The notes under the pieces were generated by a model. It made no database searches and had not been told where the DNA came from. It saw nothing but the letters and a program-made list of their open reading frames with translations. A DNA stretch of 64,000 nt, taken from NCBI RefSeq assembly GCF_027596085.1, contig NC_072470.1:3923688-3987687 (forward strand), read 5' to 3'. Positions 11,372-22,689 of the stretch are shown one piece after another. Both the position numbers and the translations under genes were made by a program. The first letter of the stretch is position 1. Each line of letters opens with the position of its first letter. Origin of the DNA: Anoplopoma fimbria (lineage: Eukaryota > Chordata > Actinopteri > Perciformes > Anoplopomatidae).

Positions 11372-14300
11372 GTTTCCTTACTCTCTTTGTTTCTGGCAGC
11401 AGAGGAGAGCACATACATGCTACCATGCTGCTAGTTAAACTGTATTGTTGGCTCTGAGCTGGTGTTATGTTGGATTGAGGAGGGGAAGGCTGTCCAAAGG
11501 AAGAGGACATTACCTCACCGCTCCATCTGAAGAGATGAGACACACTGATTGATAGGCTGCATTTAAAAGAGATTACGCTACATTCTAAAGGACAGACAGT
11601 CCATTAAGTCCTTCACTGATGAGATGATTGAGAACTTTAGGCTGCATCCTCCATATTTAGATATTAAATGAGATCTTTCTCTGCTTTCTGCAGAGCTTTA
11701 CTGCTTATAGTTTTGCCAAGAAGCAGAAACACCGTCAAGTGGAGCAATTCATTTCTCAGAGCTGCATGTTGACGGAGAAAAGCTGAGTTTGCGGATGCAA
11801 AATCTGATGTTCTTCCAGCATCCACCGCTGTCATTTGACGAGACGGTGACGTAGCTTGAGGCAGGAAGAACTACAGACTACTTCAGCTTGGATTTATATT
11901 TGTGATGATGTCATCAGGGTTATCTCTGCTTGGGTTTAGAGACTAAACTGTTTTTTTTACTAACAATAACTTGTTGAAGGTAGTTTTGTTAGGTGCACTC
12001 ATCAAACCTGCAGTCTCTAAACTTTCTAAGTGTCCTCCTCACGCCTCTTCCTCCTCTCTTAATTAGCAAAGTTTGTTCCCTCTAGTCAACGTTACTGATC
12101 CACTCTGAGCAGATTTTTCCGTAGACGATAATGAGACGGGCTGAAGGATCTCCCCTGTGCTGCATAATGATGTGTCACCACCGTGTCAAAATGAGGCCAC
12201 GACTCTGTGTGAACCAGGTAGATGTCTCATACCTAATTAAAAAGTCCTCCTCCTTTATTTTACACAATGAAGAAATCTGTTCATCTCATCTGCAATTGAG
12301 GTGGAATCCATCAGGTATCAGCAGTTTGATAATATAACACCTCCTCTTTGATCATGAAGGACGTTATCAGGTAGCTGAGTCCCTAAAATAGCTCATCTTT
12401 TGAGGACACACTTATCTGTTTGAAAAGTTAAGCTCTTCTCCGTCAGCCACAATGAGTATGTGACATCCTGTAATGAAACCCCTTCAAGTTATACTCTGAA
12501 AATGACCTGTCATTCAAACAAATTAGATTTAAATGGAGCTGCTTGAGTCCGTCACCGCTCCCACGTCATCTCTGCGTGAACCAACCTCTCTGAAGCGCTC
12601 TAATTAAAAATGGACACTTCTGTGCTGTTTCTGCAGACTGTAAATTAAAGACGAATCTACTGTATGTAGTGGATTTATCTTCTGTTAGTGGGTTTGGATT
12701 CACTCATAAACTGTGTTTAATGACTGAATATATGCTGCAGTAGTAGCTTTTTTTAGCAAAATATAATTGCAGAAGAGTTGCACAATTTTCCAGACTTTGT
12801 TTTCAAACTATAACTTCATACAATAAATATGGTCGTCAAACTGAGCTCAACATTTTTGAAGAAACTAATATCACTTTAGATCATAAATCAACCACATTTT
12901 ATGAGGTTTTGTTTGGAAAAATTTGGAGTAAAAAGGACAAAAGTCTGAGCCCAGTTTGATGAGGTAATGTGCATCAATGCATTAACAACACAGAAAGTCC
13001 TGGTCTTTCCTCTCAATATTAAACAACAATAAAATCAAATATAGATTCATTTTTTCCATCTTTGTTGATTAACTCACAACATTGCAAACCATTCTAGCTT
13101 AAACACAAACTCCTTGAGCTATTCAATAAAATGCATTAAAATAAGGAGTTTAGAGGATAAAACATATCGTATTCATTGCCTGCACAAATTATTGATTAAC
13201 TTCAAAAAGTGAATGTTTAAATCAGTACATTTACTTTGTTTCCATACTTAAGTTTCAAAAAGATCCAAAACCAAAGAAGTGCACTCATGGACCAACACAA
13301 GTCGCCCTCTAAACCTTTCCCAGTTTAAAACCACCGTGTCTCCTCCCCCTCCCCCTCCCCACCCTGACTCACCCCACCTTCCCTCCCTCCCAGAGCGTCC
13401 CGAGGCCGGGCACAGAAGGGCCGGGGCTGCCAAGCACAGCACATGGCTCTGGGTCTGGGGACAACAGAAGTCGAGGTCCCTGCAGGGCCCTTCAGCTTTT
13501 ACAAGGCTGTACCCCCACCCTCACCCACACCCACACACACTCACCCCCCACTCAACACACACCTCAGGCGGATGGGGAAAGCACACAGTCGTCCCTGCGG
13601 GAGAAGTGAGGCGACAGGGACTGTGATTCCTCAGAGCTACACTCCTCTCTCCTCCTCCTCCACCTCTCCTCCATCTCCTCTCTCCTGCAGGCTACGTCCT
13701 GCACATGTGATACGACAGACCGTCTCATGCTGCATTACACATACACCTCTCTGTCCTTGTCTGCGTCGCTCAGAGCCACGCTCCCCTGATGTAGCATCAA
13801 AACTGGGACACGAACGCGACACTCGTCCTCTCAGGAAGGATTGAGATAGATTGCGTTTCATCGGCAGGTCGACGGCTACATGTGATGCTGCTTCCTTTAA
13901 GTCACATCAATATGTCCAGTAGATAGCTTGATTTATTGGATGCCATCAAAAAGAGTTAGTTCGGGGAGTTTGATTGGATGAGAGGGACACGGAGGGAGGG
14001 ATGGTTCCAACCTTAATGACAACGTGATTGGTTGTTTTTACTTCCATTTTCTGCAGCATGAGGTCACATAGATTTAAATAAAATGATCATTGCATCAGTG
14101 CTGCTTTCCAGGAATACATATACTAAGAACATATTATTAACAGCTAAACGGCCATTAGTGATCTGAAGTTTTGTTCCTTTTTGAGCCTTTACCTGTACAT
14201 TCGTCACAATTCATTCCCTCGGTGATGGAGATGAGTCACCTGAACTGAGAGAATAAAAGCAGCCCTTGACATCTTGAAATTTGAGATGAAATCTGTTTTA

Positions 14301-14685
14301 GTAAATTCCTACCACTCCTGGCTCCGACTCTGCATCCACGCATCTACTCTCCACAAAAAGCCATAATGAAAAATTTGGCTCTGCTCGTCGTTCTCGTTGA
14401 TCATCTGCTCACAAATTCACTGTCTTCCTCTGCACTGCATTCTTAACAAACATAGATAAATACAGGGTATGACGAAGGTCTTAAGATATTTAAAATAATA
14501 CATTTTCTCCTGGAGTATAAAGAACAAAGTAAAACCTGCAGCTCGTAGGTCGTTATCTTCAATAATATGGTGTTTTACCTGCAAGTGGATTGTTTTCATC
14601 TTTGCAATGTTCATTATCAGTCTTCATATGAAGGAGATGAAAGTGTAGGTAAACTCACTGTTATTAAGTCGTGCGTCTTTTCAAG
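11372..14685. other. Unique DNA without a recognisable gene
   Basis: The stretch is moderately A+T-rich, with C-rich simple DNA at 13341-13400 and 13508-13562 (CCCCCT and CACCC units). These produce proline/histidine-rich frames that I do not accept as coding. TGGAGATGAGTCACC with an AP-1-like core lies near 14226-14240. No exon or RNA gene was recognised. Confidence 0.5.
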
Positions 14686-14689
14686 TATT

Positions 14690-15180
14690 TCTGACGGAGG
14701 CTTCAGAGAGTCTTTAAACGGTCGCTCTCGTCCCCGGGGAACTTTAAAGTCACATCAACCGCTGCTTTTATGAGCCCTTCTCCCAGCAAAACGGATGACA
14801 TTGAGCGTGCTAAGATTCAATATTCTCAGCGCTGAGTGTACATAAAGACCAATGCTCATCTGCGCCTGCTTATGTGCTCTTACAAGTATTAGTTTTGTAT
14901 TAGATTCCCTGCTCAATATGTGCTCGTTTGGAAGTTAAAGCCTCCACTTTTAGAGGAACAAGAGCCGGGGAAGTTGGAACAAAAGCAGAGGGGGATGTTT
15001 TTTTATTTCTCTCAGATCCGTAGAGTTCATTAGCTCTCTCATAATCTGCCGATGTGGCGATAAAAAATGTGCAGCAACAAAAAGCAGCAAGCCTTTCCTG
15101 ACACGCCATTAAACTGTGATGCATGACTGTTGCTGGAATACTCCGTCTAAGTATTTCCAGTTGAAAGGTCAACGGGGAGA
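14690..15180. promoter_or_regulatory. Candidate noncoding regulatory element
   Basis: Non-repetitive sequence that includes GATTCAATATTCTCAGCGCTGAG, TATGTGCTCTTACAAGTATTAG and GAGTTCATTAGCTCTC. Motif density and complexity resemble the other islands. A 90-codon minus-strand frame inside shows no domain. Confidence 0.3.
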
Positions 15181-15189
15181 CATGACAGC

Positions 15190-15640
15190 ATTACTGAGCG
15201 CTGCGCTGTTGGTTTTCTTATTCCCCTTGTAGTTCATATCTGTCAAGGTGTAGAGATTTGGGTTTCATTTGGCAGAGACCGATGCACAAGCAGTCCTCCT
15301 CCGTTCATGGAGGCGGGTCGGGCGGGGCAGCCATTTTAATTGACATAACCTGTTTATCTGTAATAGTCCTTGAGCTCCTGTAACCTCCCAATAAAACACC
15401 CCGCTCATTTTTTCTGCTCTTTTTTTTTATCTGCAAAAGCCCGAGTTGTTATCGCAACACGAAAGCGCCGGCCGCTATCTTCCATCACGACTACTTCTAA
15501 TGGCTTTTAAAGTAGTTACCTGCAAAGTCCTGACATTTATTACGATCATTTCCGAGGAGCGACGCGGCGCAAAAGGTCTGCTGCTATCAGGAGGCGACAT
15601 CATTATGAATTATTGTTTGTGGCCAAGGTAGAAAATTGTA
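15190..15640. promoter_or_regulatory. Candidate conserved noncoding element
   Basis: The core has CAGCCATTTTAATTGACATA, CTGTTTATCTGTAATAG and CCCAATAAAACACCCCGC. These are followed by a CpG-containing part (GAAAGCGCCGGCCGC) and TCATTATGAATTATTG. It is a complex sequence without coding features. The call is by composition and homeodomain or forkhead-like cores. Confidence 0.42.
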
Positions 15641-15779
15641 CTTTGTGGCTCCGTTTCCCCCGTGATAAATCAACCAGTCACTTTTCACATCTCGGACTCT
15701 CAAAGCTGCTGAGCGTAGGCCTTTTTGCCTCCCCCCCCTACACACTGTTTACCCATTTCCTTCTCTCTCTGCTGCCGTG

Positions 15780-16170
15780 AAAAAGCTTCCTGCAGGTTGT
15801 TTGCTGCAACAGCCAGTTTCTTCCATTTCTCAACCACAGATCTTTGCTCAGTCCCGATTATTAGCGCCGGCCTCAGCTGCTACTTTTCAAATATTTATCC
15901 GAACGGCACATTTCCGCTTCCCAGGAAGGAAAAGAAAAAAGACACAAGTGACAGGGAAATAACTAGACAAAGGGAGCTGTATTTATCAGTTGCTATCAGA
16001 TGGCTGTTAACATGGTTCCTGGACTGTCTGTTAGCTTTGGGAGAATGAGAGGTGAAGCAACACAACTTTATCCTCGACTACATCTCCTCTGGTAAAGTAA
16101 TCCTCTGTGTGGCGGCGGCGAGATAAGGCCCGTACACTCACTCACGGCATTGACGAGGTAGAGTCGGGAA
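15780..16170. promoter_or_regulatory. Candidate noncoding regulatory element
   Basis: It contains TCCCGATTATTAGCGCCGG, TTTCAAATATTTATCCG, AAGTGACAGGGAAATAAC and TATCAGTTGCTATCAGATGG. The sequence is complex and ends at the purine-rich tract. No frame is credible. Confidence 0.38.
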
Positions 16171-16284
16171 GAAGTTGGCCGTCACCGCGGCGACGCCGGG
16201 GGTAAACAGAGGTGATCATTGCTCAGTGAGAGGAGCCGGAGTCTCACTGATCTTCTGTCAGAGCCAGGGTCACGGAGCCGGGCA

Positions 16285-16735
16285 GAGATATGGACCGGAG
16301 GAAAAGAAAAGGAGGAGAGAGGAGACGGATGGTGAGAGAGGAAGAGAGAGAGAGGAAAGGGGAAATAATGGAGACAAGACGGTGACAAGAAAGATGGCAA
16401 ACTGGATGAAAGAAGTAAACAGATTAAAAGGAGACGGAGAGAGAAATGAGAACGGGAGTAATATGGTAGGATGAAGAATAAGAATGAGGGATAAAGACGA
16501 GGACAAAGAAAAGAAAGCAAAGGAAAGGTGGTGAGAGAAGGAAGGACAAATTAGAGCCGAGAAGAGGATGGAAGTGGGGAAAAGATGGATGGTGCATGTT
16601 GTGAAGAAAAGAGGGAGGAGGGAGGGAGAGAAGGAAACTAATTGAGAAGTGTTGTAAAAAGTTTGGATTGGGAGAAGTGAAAAATGTGATAAGGAAGCGA
16701 AGGAAGCAGGAGAGGAACAGAAACAGGGGAGGCCT
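16285..16735 (+). repeat. 450-bp purine-rich (GA) strand
   Basis: The plus strand is strongly biased to A and G over about 450 bp, with GAGAGA, GGAGG and AAAGAAAAG blocks and only scattered pyrimidines. There is no fixed repeat unit, so it is low-complexity DNA rather than a clean microsatellite. The two long minus-strand frames rich in S, L and P come from the complementary pyrimidine strand. Confidence 0.8.
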
Positions 16736-17265
16736 TTTAGTCTAGACTCACGATAAAGAGCGTAATTAACAATAACGCTAACCTGGCTCTCCCTCCTTTA
16801 CTTCAAACGGAGCGCCGCGGGTATAACAGCCAAGCGTTACCTTGATGTACCACAGCGTGCTCAACCCGCCGAGTCGCCACTAGAATCCACCTCCTCGTGC
16901 ATTCTGATCACTCCGCCGCTCTCCTGCCCGATTAGGACGATTTAATATTAATGCCTCGGCGGTTTTCTCTCTGCTGATCAGAGCTGTCGGCTGACTGGTT
17001 CCCAGCGTGGCGCCACACCTTGCTGTAGGTGACTGTCAGGTTTGATTATAGGCAGATTAAAGGCTCTCTTTCCCTCTGCAGCCAGCCGCTGGTACATGTA
17101 CTCAGATAAGCTGCATAAGCGCCGGACGATTATCCGCTGTCAGAGAGAGCAGAGAGGTGGTGCTGTGAGGGTTGACAGCACGGAGGATTGAGTCCTGCCA
17201 CGCTGTTTAAGTTTTTCATTTAAAACAGTGCTTTTGCAGGGAAACGGATTATATTGGCAATGAAT
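16736..17265. promoter_or_regulatory. Candidate conserved noncoding element
   Basis: The purine tract stops abruptly and complex DNA follows. It has GAGCGTAATTAACAATAACG, GGAGCGCCGCGGGTATAAC, CTGATCACTCCGCCG, CGATTTAATATTAATGCC and TTTGATTATAGGCAG. The mix of CpG patches and TAAT cores over 500 bp is among the clearest in the window. Confidence 0.45.
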
Positions 17266-17324
17266 GGACATTTACCTTCCCACTTATATAATGCCATTAT
17301 TTTCCTGTCCACCAGATGCTCTCA

Positions 17325-17615
17325 AGTCCAGCAGCAACCTGTCACTCAGTGTGTAGCCCCGCCCTAAAGCATCCCCTGCTTTATGGTCTGTTTGACTCTA
17401 AATGGAGCATCATTTACTAAATGAACATCATGCTGTATTGAAGAAGACTTGAAACTAGAGATTGAGACCATAAACTCATGTTTACAATGTTTACTGAGGG
17501 AATAAATCAAGAGAGAAGTAGAGTCATTTTCTCATAGACTTCTATACAACCAGAGGAGTCGCCCCCTGATGGACAGGAGAGAGAATGCAGCTTTCAGACT
17601 AAATCCTGTCTGGTT
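17325..17615 (+). repeat. Percomorph dispersed repeat (AACCTGTCACTCA...CAGAGGAGTCGCC type)
   Basis: In order it holds CAGCAACCTGTCACTCA, CCCCGCCCTAAAGCAT, TTACTAAATGAACATCATGC, AAGAAGACTTGAAACTAGAG, GATTGAGACCATAAACTCAT, CTCATAGACTTCTATACAAC and AGAGGAGTCGCCCCCTGATG. I recognise this succession from memory as a very common percomorph interspersed repeat. I am not certain of its class. It has no coding capacity here. The outer boundaries are approximate, and the usual tail is missing or diverged beyond about 17610. Confidence 0.7.
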
Positions 17616-17619
17616 ATTT

Positions 17620-18185
17620 TATTTATAAAAGGTTCTCGGTTGACTTTGCAGAGAGCTCCATGCTAAACAGCTTCTCCACGGTGATGGATGAGTTAGCGAG
17701 GCTGAAAGGTAGAAGTGTATCCAACACCGAGGGGTCGGGGGGGGTCGGGGGCGGAGAGCAGCCGGCGTTCAAGTCATTTGTAACGCATTTATTGCTGAAT
17801 CAGCACTCCCTCTTCCCTTCACATGTTGCTGCTGTGATTTGTGGAGCCTCCTCTCAGGGGGAGATGAGGAGGTGCTGATCCTTTGGTGGGTTTTTCTCTG
17901 CACCAGTTTATTTAATTCTACAGATGTTTTGGTTTCTGGAGATTTTTAGAAATAAATATAGAACGATAAAGCTCAGCTAGTTTTGTTTTCATTTTAAGTT
18001 TTCATCTGTGTTCACCTGTCAATCAATCAAAGAGAGCGGGACTATGTTATCTCCCTTTTTGGATATATTTGAGCTTCTCTTCTTCCATTTGTGCACAAAC
18101 AAAATCAAAATAAAACCTGTCACTTCCTGTTTATAACTAAATTAACTGTCTGCATGTTGAATTGTTGCTTCTTTACAGCAGTTTG
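17620..18185. other. Unique DNA with G-rich patch and PBX-MEIS decamer, no gene
   Basis: A G-rich patch of the GGGG-TC-GGGGG kind lies at about 17731-17755. CTGTCAATCA, the exact reverse complement of the PBX-MEIS decamer, lies at 18016-18025 and is followed by ATCAAAG. No gene is visible. Confidence 0.5.
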
Positions 18186-18189
18186 TGTT

Positions 18190-18385
18190 ACATTGAAGCT
18201 TAATGTGTAAAGAGAATCCCAGATTATTAAATTAATACCCATTTCTGAGCAGATTAGCCGGCCCAGTGATTACTGTAACGGTGTCGGGTTGCGGCAGCCG
18301 ACGTTAATCATGTGCTATCAAACCTGCGGCTCCTTTGAGAGCCAATCAGGTATCAGATTGCTCTGGGACTAAAGAAAACAAGGCA
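18190..18385. promoter_or_regulatory. Candidate conserved noncoding element
   Basis: Dense, non-repetitive sequence includes CAGATTATTAAATTAATACC, GCAGATTAGCCGGCCC, CAGTGATTACTGTAACG, CGACGTTAATCATG and GAGAGCCAATCAGG. Paired TAAT/GATTA cores (paired- or OTX-like) are spaced 20-40 bp apart. No coding frame crosses it. Confidence 0.45.
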
Positions 18386-19195
18386 GAGCAAGGAGAGGTG
18401 TACCCGGCCTCATCTGTCTTCCTCTCGGCGGGGGGGTGGGGAGGGGGCAGTCTGACCCTTGACCCCCGCAGAGAGCTGCAGCATCCATCACCACACGTTA
18501 GGTAATGCGGTTAACTACCTACTTCCTCTGTCAGGACTGGGGATGCTGCAGGGGATTGTGGGACATTTGCTCCAGGTAGAGCAGCCGAAAGGGTGGAGGG
18601 GTGTGTGGGGGGTTCTGTCGGCTCTGACAAAGACAGCGGGTCGTTATAAAGCGATCTGCGGCGGCCGCAGCCGTAGTCCATCACCGGCTGCTTTGGACGT
18701 CTGAGATGTTTTTTCTCCTCCCTCTGAGTCCGTTGAGCCGCCGCCGCCGTCCAAGGTGCTAAATGGCCTGTCGGGTGTGTGCGTGACGGGGGAAAGCACA
18801 CACACAGGATGGAGCACCTCTCTCCGAAAGTGATCTGTGTCGATGCAACGTGGCAGATTTATGTGTTTGTGGACGTGTGATAATGATTTTCAAGTTAGTT
18901 ATTTAACAAATAAACGGCAAGTTGCTCTAAGATGATGAAACAAATGATATGAGAGCAATTTTTAGGGTTTAACTTAATTAAATCCTGCAAAATAAGCGAA
19001 ATGTTTTAAAGCATTTCATAGTTGTTATCATGAAATGGAGTTTATTTAGTTGTCATCAGGTGAAAACAGGTGGTTTTATGTATTTTGACTCCTTATCAGT
19101 GACTTTGGTGCTTTTTTTAATCTATAGATATAAAAAAAAACACTCACATATGATTCGCAGGCTGATATTTTTCCGTATAAACTCGTCTGCAGTGC
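18386..19195. other. Unique DNA with a G-quadruplex-prone patch, no gene
   Basis: A plus-strand G-rich run at about 18427-18448 has four or more G tracts. CpG-containing DNA at 18540-18760 then grades into A+T-rich DNA. Frames on both strands are short and lack domains. Confidence 0.5.
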
Positions 19196-19199
19196 GTTG

Positions 19200-19420
19200 C
19201 TACTGTATGCACAGAGGACTTAATTGATTGTGTGCAGTTTCAGTGGCTTAGCATCTGGCGCTGGCGATAATCCCCCTTCTGTCCTGCATCAGTCGGATGT
19301 ATTGATGAAGCACTCAGGGCTGTAGTGCTACATTTACTCGGCACATTAGCCCATTACTGTTATGGGCAGGCAAGTAAGTAGAGACTCTTTACCTGAAGAG
19401 GAATCGTTTGTGTGGAGGGA
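19200..19420. promoter_or_regulatory. Weak candidate noncoding regulatory element
   Basis: A complex patch with GGCGCTGGCGATAATCCCCC, TCGGATGTATTGATGAAGC and GCACATTAGCCCATTACTG. It stands out from A+T-rich flanks. There is no other evidence. Confidence 0.3.
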
Positions 19421-19794
19421 AGCTGCTAGCTGCTGTGTGAAAATACAAGGTGGATATATGTGTCAGACTGCTACAGAAATACAACGATAAAGTAGTCCGG
19501 TCTGACGCCTAAATTACCCTTTTTAGTTTCCTTAACAGCAGGTTTATAATATCATTGCGCTTATTACCTATTTTGCAGATTATTATGCATGATTTCTAGA
19601 TTTTAAATGTACTAAATCAATGGGATAGGCCTATAGGTGTGCAATTTAATTAAACAAAACAGGAAGCGTGTAACTGTGTGCTGCAGTGTATTGCTTCAAA
19701 ATAAAAGCCCAAATGCTAATTATATCTTGTTAAAATGTGTAATTTCACTTGTATATTTACATCATTTAGTTTCATCCCGAGAGGAGCAGAAACA

Positions 19795-21010
19795 TCTTAC
19801 TGATAACAGGTATTTTTTTTCCTATAGAATATAAATATTCCTCTTCCTACAAATAGATATGCACGGCTTTGACCTCTTTAAATATTTAGGACCATCATCT
19901 TTCTGTTCTTTCCTGTTAAATTGCCATTTTGATGTACGGTTACGTGCACTCGGGGGCATCCTGTGCTGAAATGATGTGGAAACGCTTTCAGTCGGGGGAG
20001 TCTTTTCTGTTTGTTGTGTCAATAAACAGCCACCTAAGGCCCTTCAGGAATCCGACAAACACCACTTGATCCGCGGTGCAGAGACCATTAGGGCCAGGTA
20101 TATTGATGGCGCCGCGCCGCCGCAGCCCGGCTCTCCTAGCGTGAGGCAGCATCCATGCCGAGAGGACACTTGTTCACTGTGCGTTTCCAATCACACGCCG
20201 GCCGTGCCGAGATGCCTAATGGCCTCGCGCTCAGCCTGTCGCAGACGAACGCCCGGCGCACGGCGCATGCGCTCCCGACCAGCCTCCGTCCCATTGGGTG
20301 CAGTTCGGGGGCTCGGGCAGATGGGATACAGGCACGCGGAGCGGGGAAGGAGAAGGGGGGGGATTTGAAGGGGAGAGCGAGGGCGAAGGGATGGCGTGTG
20401 TGTGTGTGCTGCCTCTGCCCATCCGTGCGTTCAACATGCCATCCAGAGACCCCCTTTTGCGAACTGCCCACACTTCATTAGGATGCCAGGATAATGGCCA
20501 ACAAGCAAGCGCCGTGACACCCCATTTCCTGTGCACTGAGCTCTCCAACCACGACAGATGTCTGGAGAACCGCCGCCACCACCGCCGCCGCCGCCGCTAC
20601 CAAGGGCCCCTCCACTTCCTGCCCGCTTGGCTGCGCCGCCGTCCCACCGCCAGGGAACAAGGGGCAGCCGTGGCGGTCGTATTCACCAAAACGAGCCCCG
20701 CTGCCAATCTGTATGTTTTGTTTTGTGGTTTTAGTTTGTTTTACCAGATAGTTTTCAAATCTCCTTTTTGGAGCTAATCGCCAATTTAGTACCCGCGCTG
20801 GGGATTACCACACAGGATCGTTACCGTCGGTTCCCCGCCTCACCGCCGCCGCCGCCCCTCCAAAATCCAAATGATGTATCTGTAGACGGAACATAAACAG
20901 ATGTTCCAGTGGCTGTTAGGTGTCCTCACCGGGGAGGTGATCAGCCCCGACGTGTGTTTGTGAGCGCCGGGCGCTGTGTTGTTTTTAAAAGGTGTTATTA
21001 TGCTTTAGCG
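19795..21010. promoter_or_regulatory. Large G+C-rich, CpG-containing island, candidate regulatory element
   Basis: This is the longest G+C-rich block in the window. The left part has CTTTAAATATTTAGGACC and GTCAATAAACAGCCACC. The centre (20100-20700) is rich in CpG, including GATGGCGCCGCGCCGCCGC and a CCG/CCA triplet run at about 20570-20600. The right part has GCTAATCGCCAATTTAG. Frames of up to 159 codons on both strands overlap each other and show only low-complexity R/H/P or A runs. I read it as regulatory or as a CpG-island promoter of an unseen transcript. Confidence 0.42.
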
Positions 21011-21164
21011 GCGCGGGGTGTGCACCGGTAATAACGGCGGCGGAGCCAGATTTAGAGTGCTGTCATGGAGGCGTCAGGAGAGGGAGCAGAGGGCCGTGGA
21101 CCGAGGCTAATGGAGGCAAAACAACCTCCAGATCCTGCCCCTGCTGTCCAGAAATCAGCTTTTA

Positions 21165-21545
21165 GAGGGAAAACACAGGCCACACGCAACACGATACGTC
21201 AATATGAGAGGCAATTTAATCCCTCATTTGAATATGCATCCACGAAAAAAAACACACCCTCCCTCCTTCCTCTCTCCTTTTTTGAACCCGGACCAGATTT
21301 CAGGTCCGTCGGGGGGGAGGAAATTGTTGTACATTTCCTGACAAATTGAGTTAAACGGACATTAAGTAGGGCTTTAAGAAAACAAATGGTCGTCTTTATC
21401 ACAGGTGGACACTGATGGCTTAATGGGGGCCTGCGAGCTGATCGTATCACCGGCTAATGGCTTGACAGGATGCATTAAGGTTTTTGTGTAAAGAACCGGG
21501 GCCAGGCAGAAATGCAGACCTGTCAAGTGCTGCGTGTCCCCCTTT
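21165..21545. promoter_or_regulatory. Candidate conserved noncoding element beside a TG array
   Basis: The part at 21360-21480 is complex, with GGTCGTCTTTATCACAGGTG, CACTGATGGCTTAATGGG, TATCACCGGCTAATGGC and GACAGGATGCATTAAGG. It carries several TAAT/GATA-like cores and no credible frame. The TG microsatellite begins immediately to its right. Confidence 0.42.
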
Positions 21546-21550
21546 TTCTT

Positions 21551-21584
21551 TGTGTGTGTGTGTGTGTGTGTGTGCGCATGCGTG

Positions 21585-21624
<40 letters not shown>
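21551..21624. repeat. (TG)n array with internal CG steps
   Basis: TG units are interrupted in the middle by GCGCATGCGTG and a further CGTG. Alternating purine-pyrimidine is kept across all interruptions, so the whole 74 bp is a classical Z-DNA-type sequence. Confidence 0.95.
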
Positions 21625-21625
<1 letters not shown>

Positions 21626-21629
21626 CGGG

Positions 21630-22685
21630 AAGCAGATGTTTGTGTATATACGGTGGACTGGCAGAGGGAGGCCGGCAGCAGATGCCTGTACCGGTGCCAA
21701 GGTTCACAATGGTACAGACGGTACATGCTCAGGGAGAGAAAGCTGCCATAGGTGGCTCCACAGCTGAACGACCCCCCCCCCTTTATTCTGCCCCCTTCTG
21801 CTTAACCTCCACAGAGTCCGACCCCCTTTTATTTATTCATCTATTTGTTGAATTATTTACTCATTCCATCGCTCGTTTGGCCGTTAAACGAGCCGCCCGG
21901 AGGCTCGCAGAGAGACGGAGCGTTTACTTCAGGGACAGATGACCGTTCACTTCATTTATTGGGAAAATAAAAGCAAATGCTAGAACACTATGGGGCTTTA
22001 CAGTGTGTGCTGAGGGGGTGAAGAGTTCTGACACTAATGCTACGATGTCATTAGCTTTGGATGCTGTATGTTGTTCCAAACCTTTCAAGTAACTTATTGC
22101 AACAACAGACCCCAAATCATAGACTTTAAAGTCACTATAGAGGTGATAAAAACTTTTAAATTACAAATGTTCGCCTGTTTTAACTACTAGTTGTTATTAA
22201 CTCTCAGTTCATTTGAAGTTAGACCCCTTATGTCATTTTAAAGCCCATTAAACCCTTTTAATTTAAGTTTTGAGTCAGTTCCCTCAAACTACAAAAATGC
22301 TTATTTCCTCCAACCTAGAAAGCAACAATTAACAATAACCAACGTTTTGTATTTACATAGTCACACTCAAAATACTGTTTACTTTACTTTTTATTGCAAC
22401 TTTTCAATGTAATTTCCAGGTGTAAGGTTGCAGATCGTTGTGGTTTTATATGCTGAGATATTTCTGCAAATTCCTCGATTTAAAGAAAATTAAACTTTTA
22501 AGAGTTAGAAGGGTTTGCAAGGAACCTATCATGTTCATGCGTCAAAATATGTGACATCAGACCTCTTTATTTGCACATAAACAAACTGGAACAGTAGATG
22601 ATAAACATTACATAACTCCCAAACATGAATGGAATAAACCTTTTGTTCAGGTCCGCTGTAGGAAACCTTCACCCTGCACGTATTA
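21630..22685. other. A+T-rich unique DNA without a gene
   Basis: Poly-C and G+C-rich DNA at 21770-21930 gives way to A+T-rich DNA. No repeat family or exon was recognised. Confidence 0.5.
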
Positions 22686-22689
22686 CCCT

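Noticed and set aside
16182..16520. 112-codon minus-strand frame rich in L, S, P and F
   Set aside because: It is the complement of the purine-rich tract. The hydrophobic look comes from pyrimidine-rich codons, not a membrane protein.
20298..20777. 159-codon plus-strand frame in the G+C-rich island
   Set aside because: It overlaps frames on both strands, is low-complexity (R/H/G-rich) and has no domain or splice context. G+C-rich DNA lacks stops by composition.
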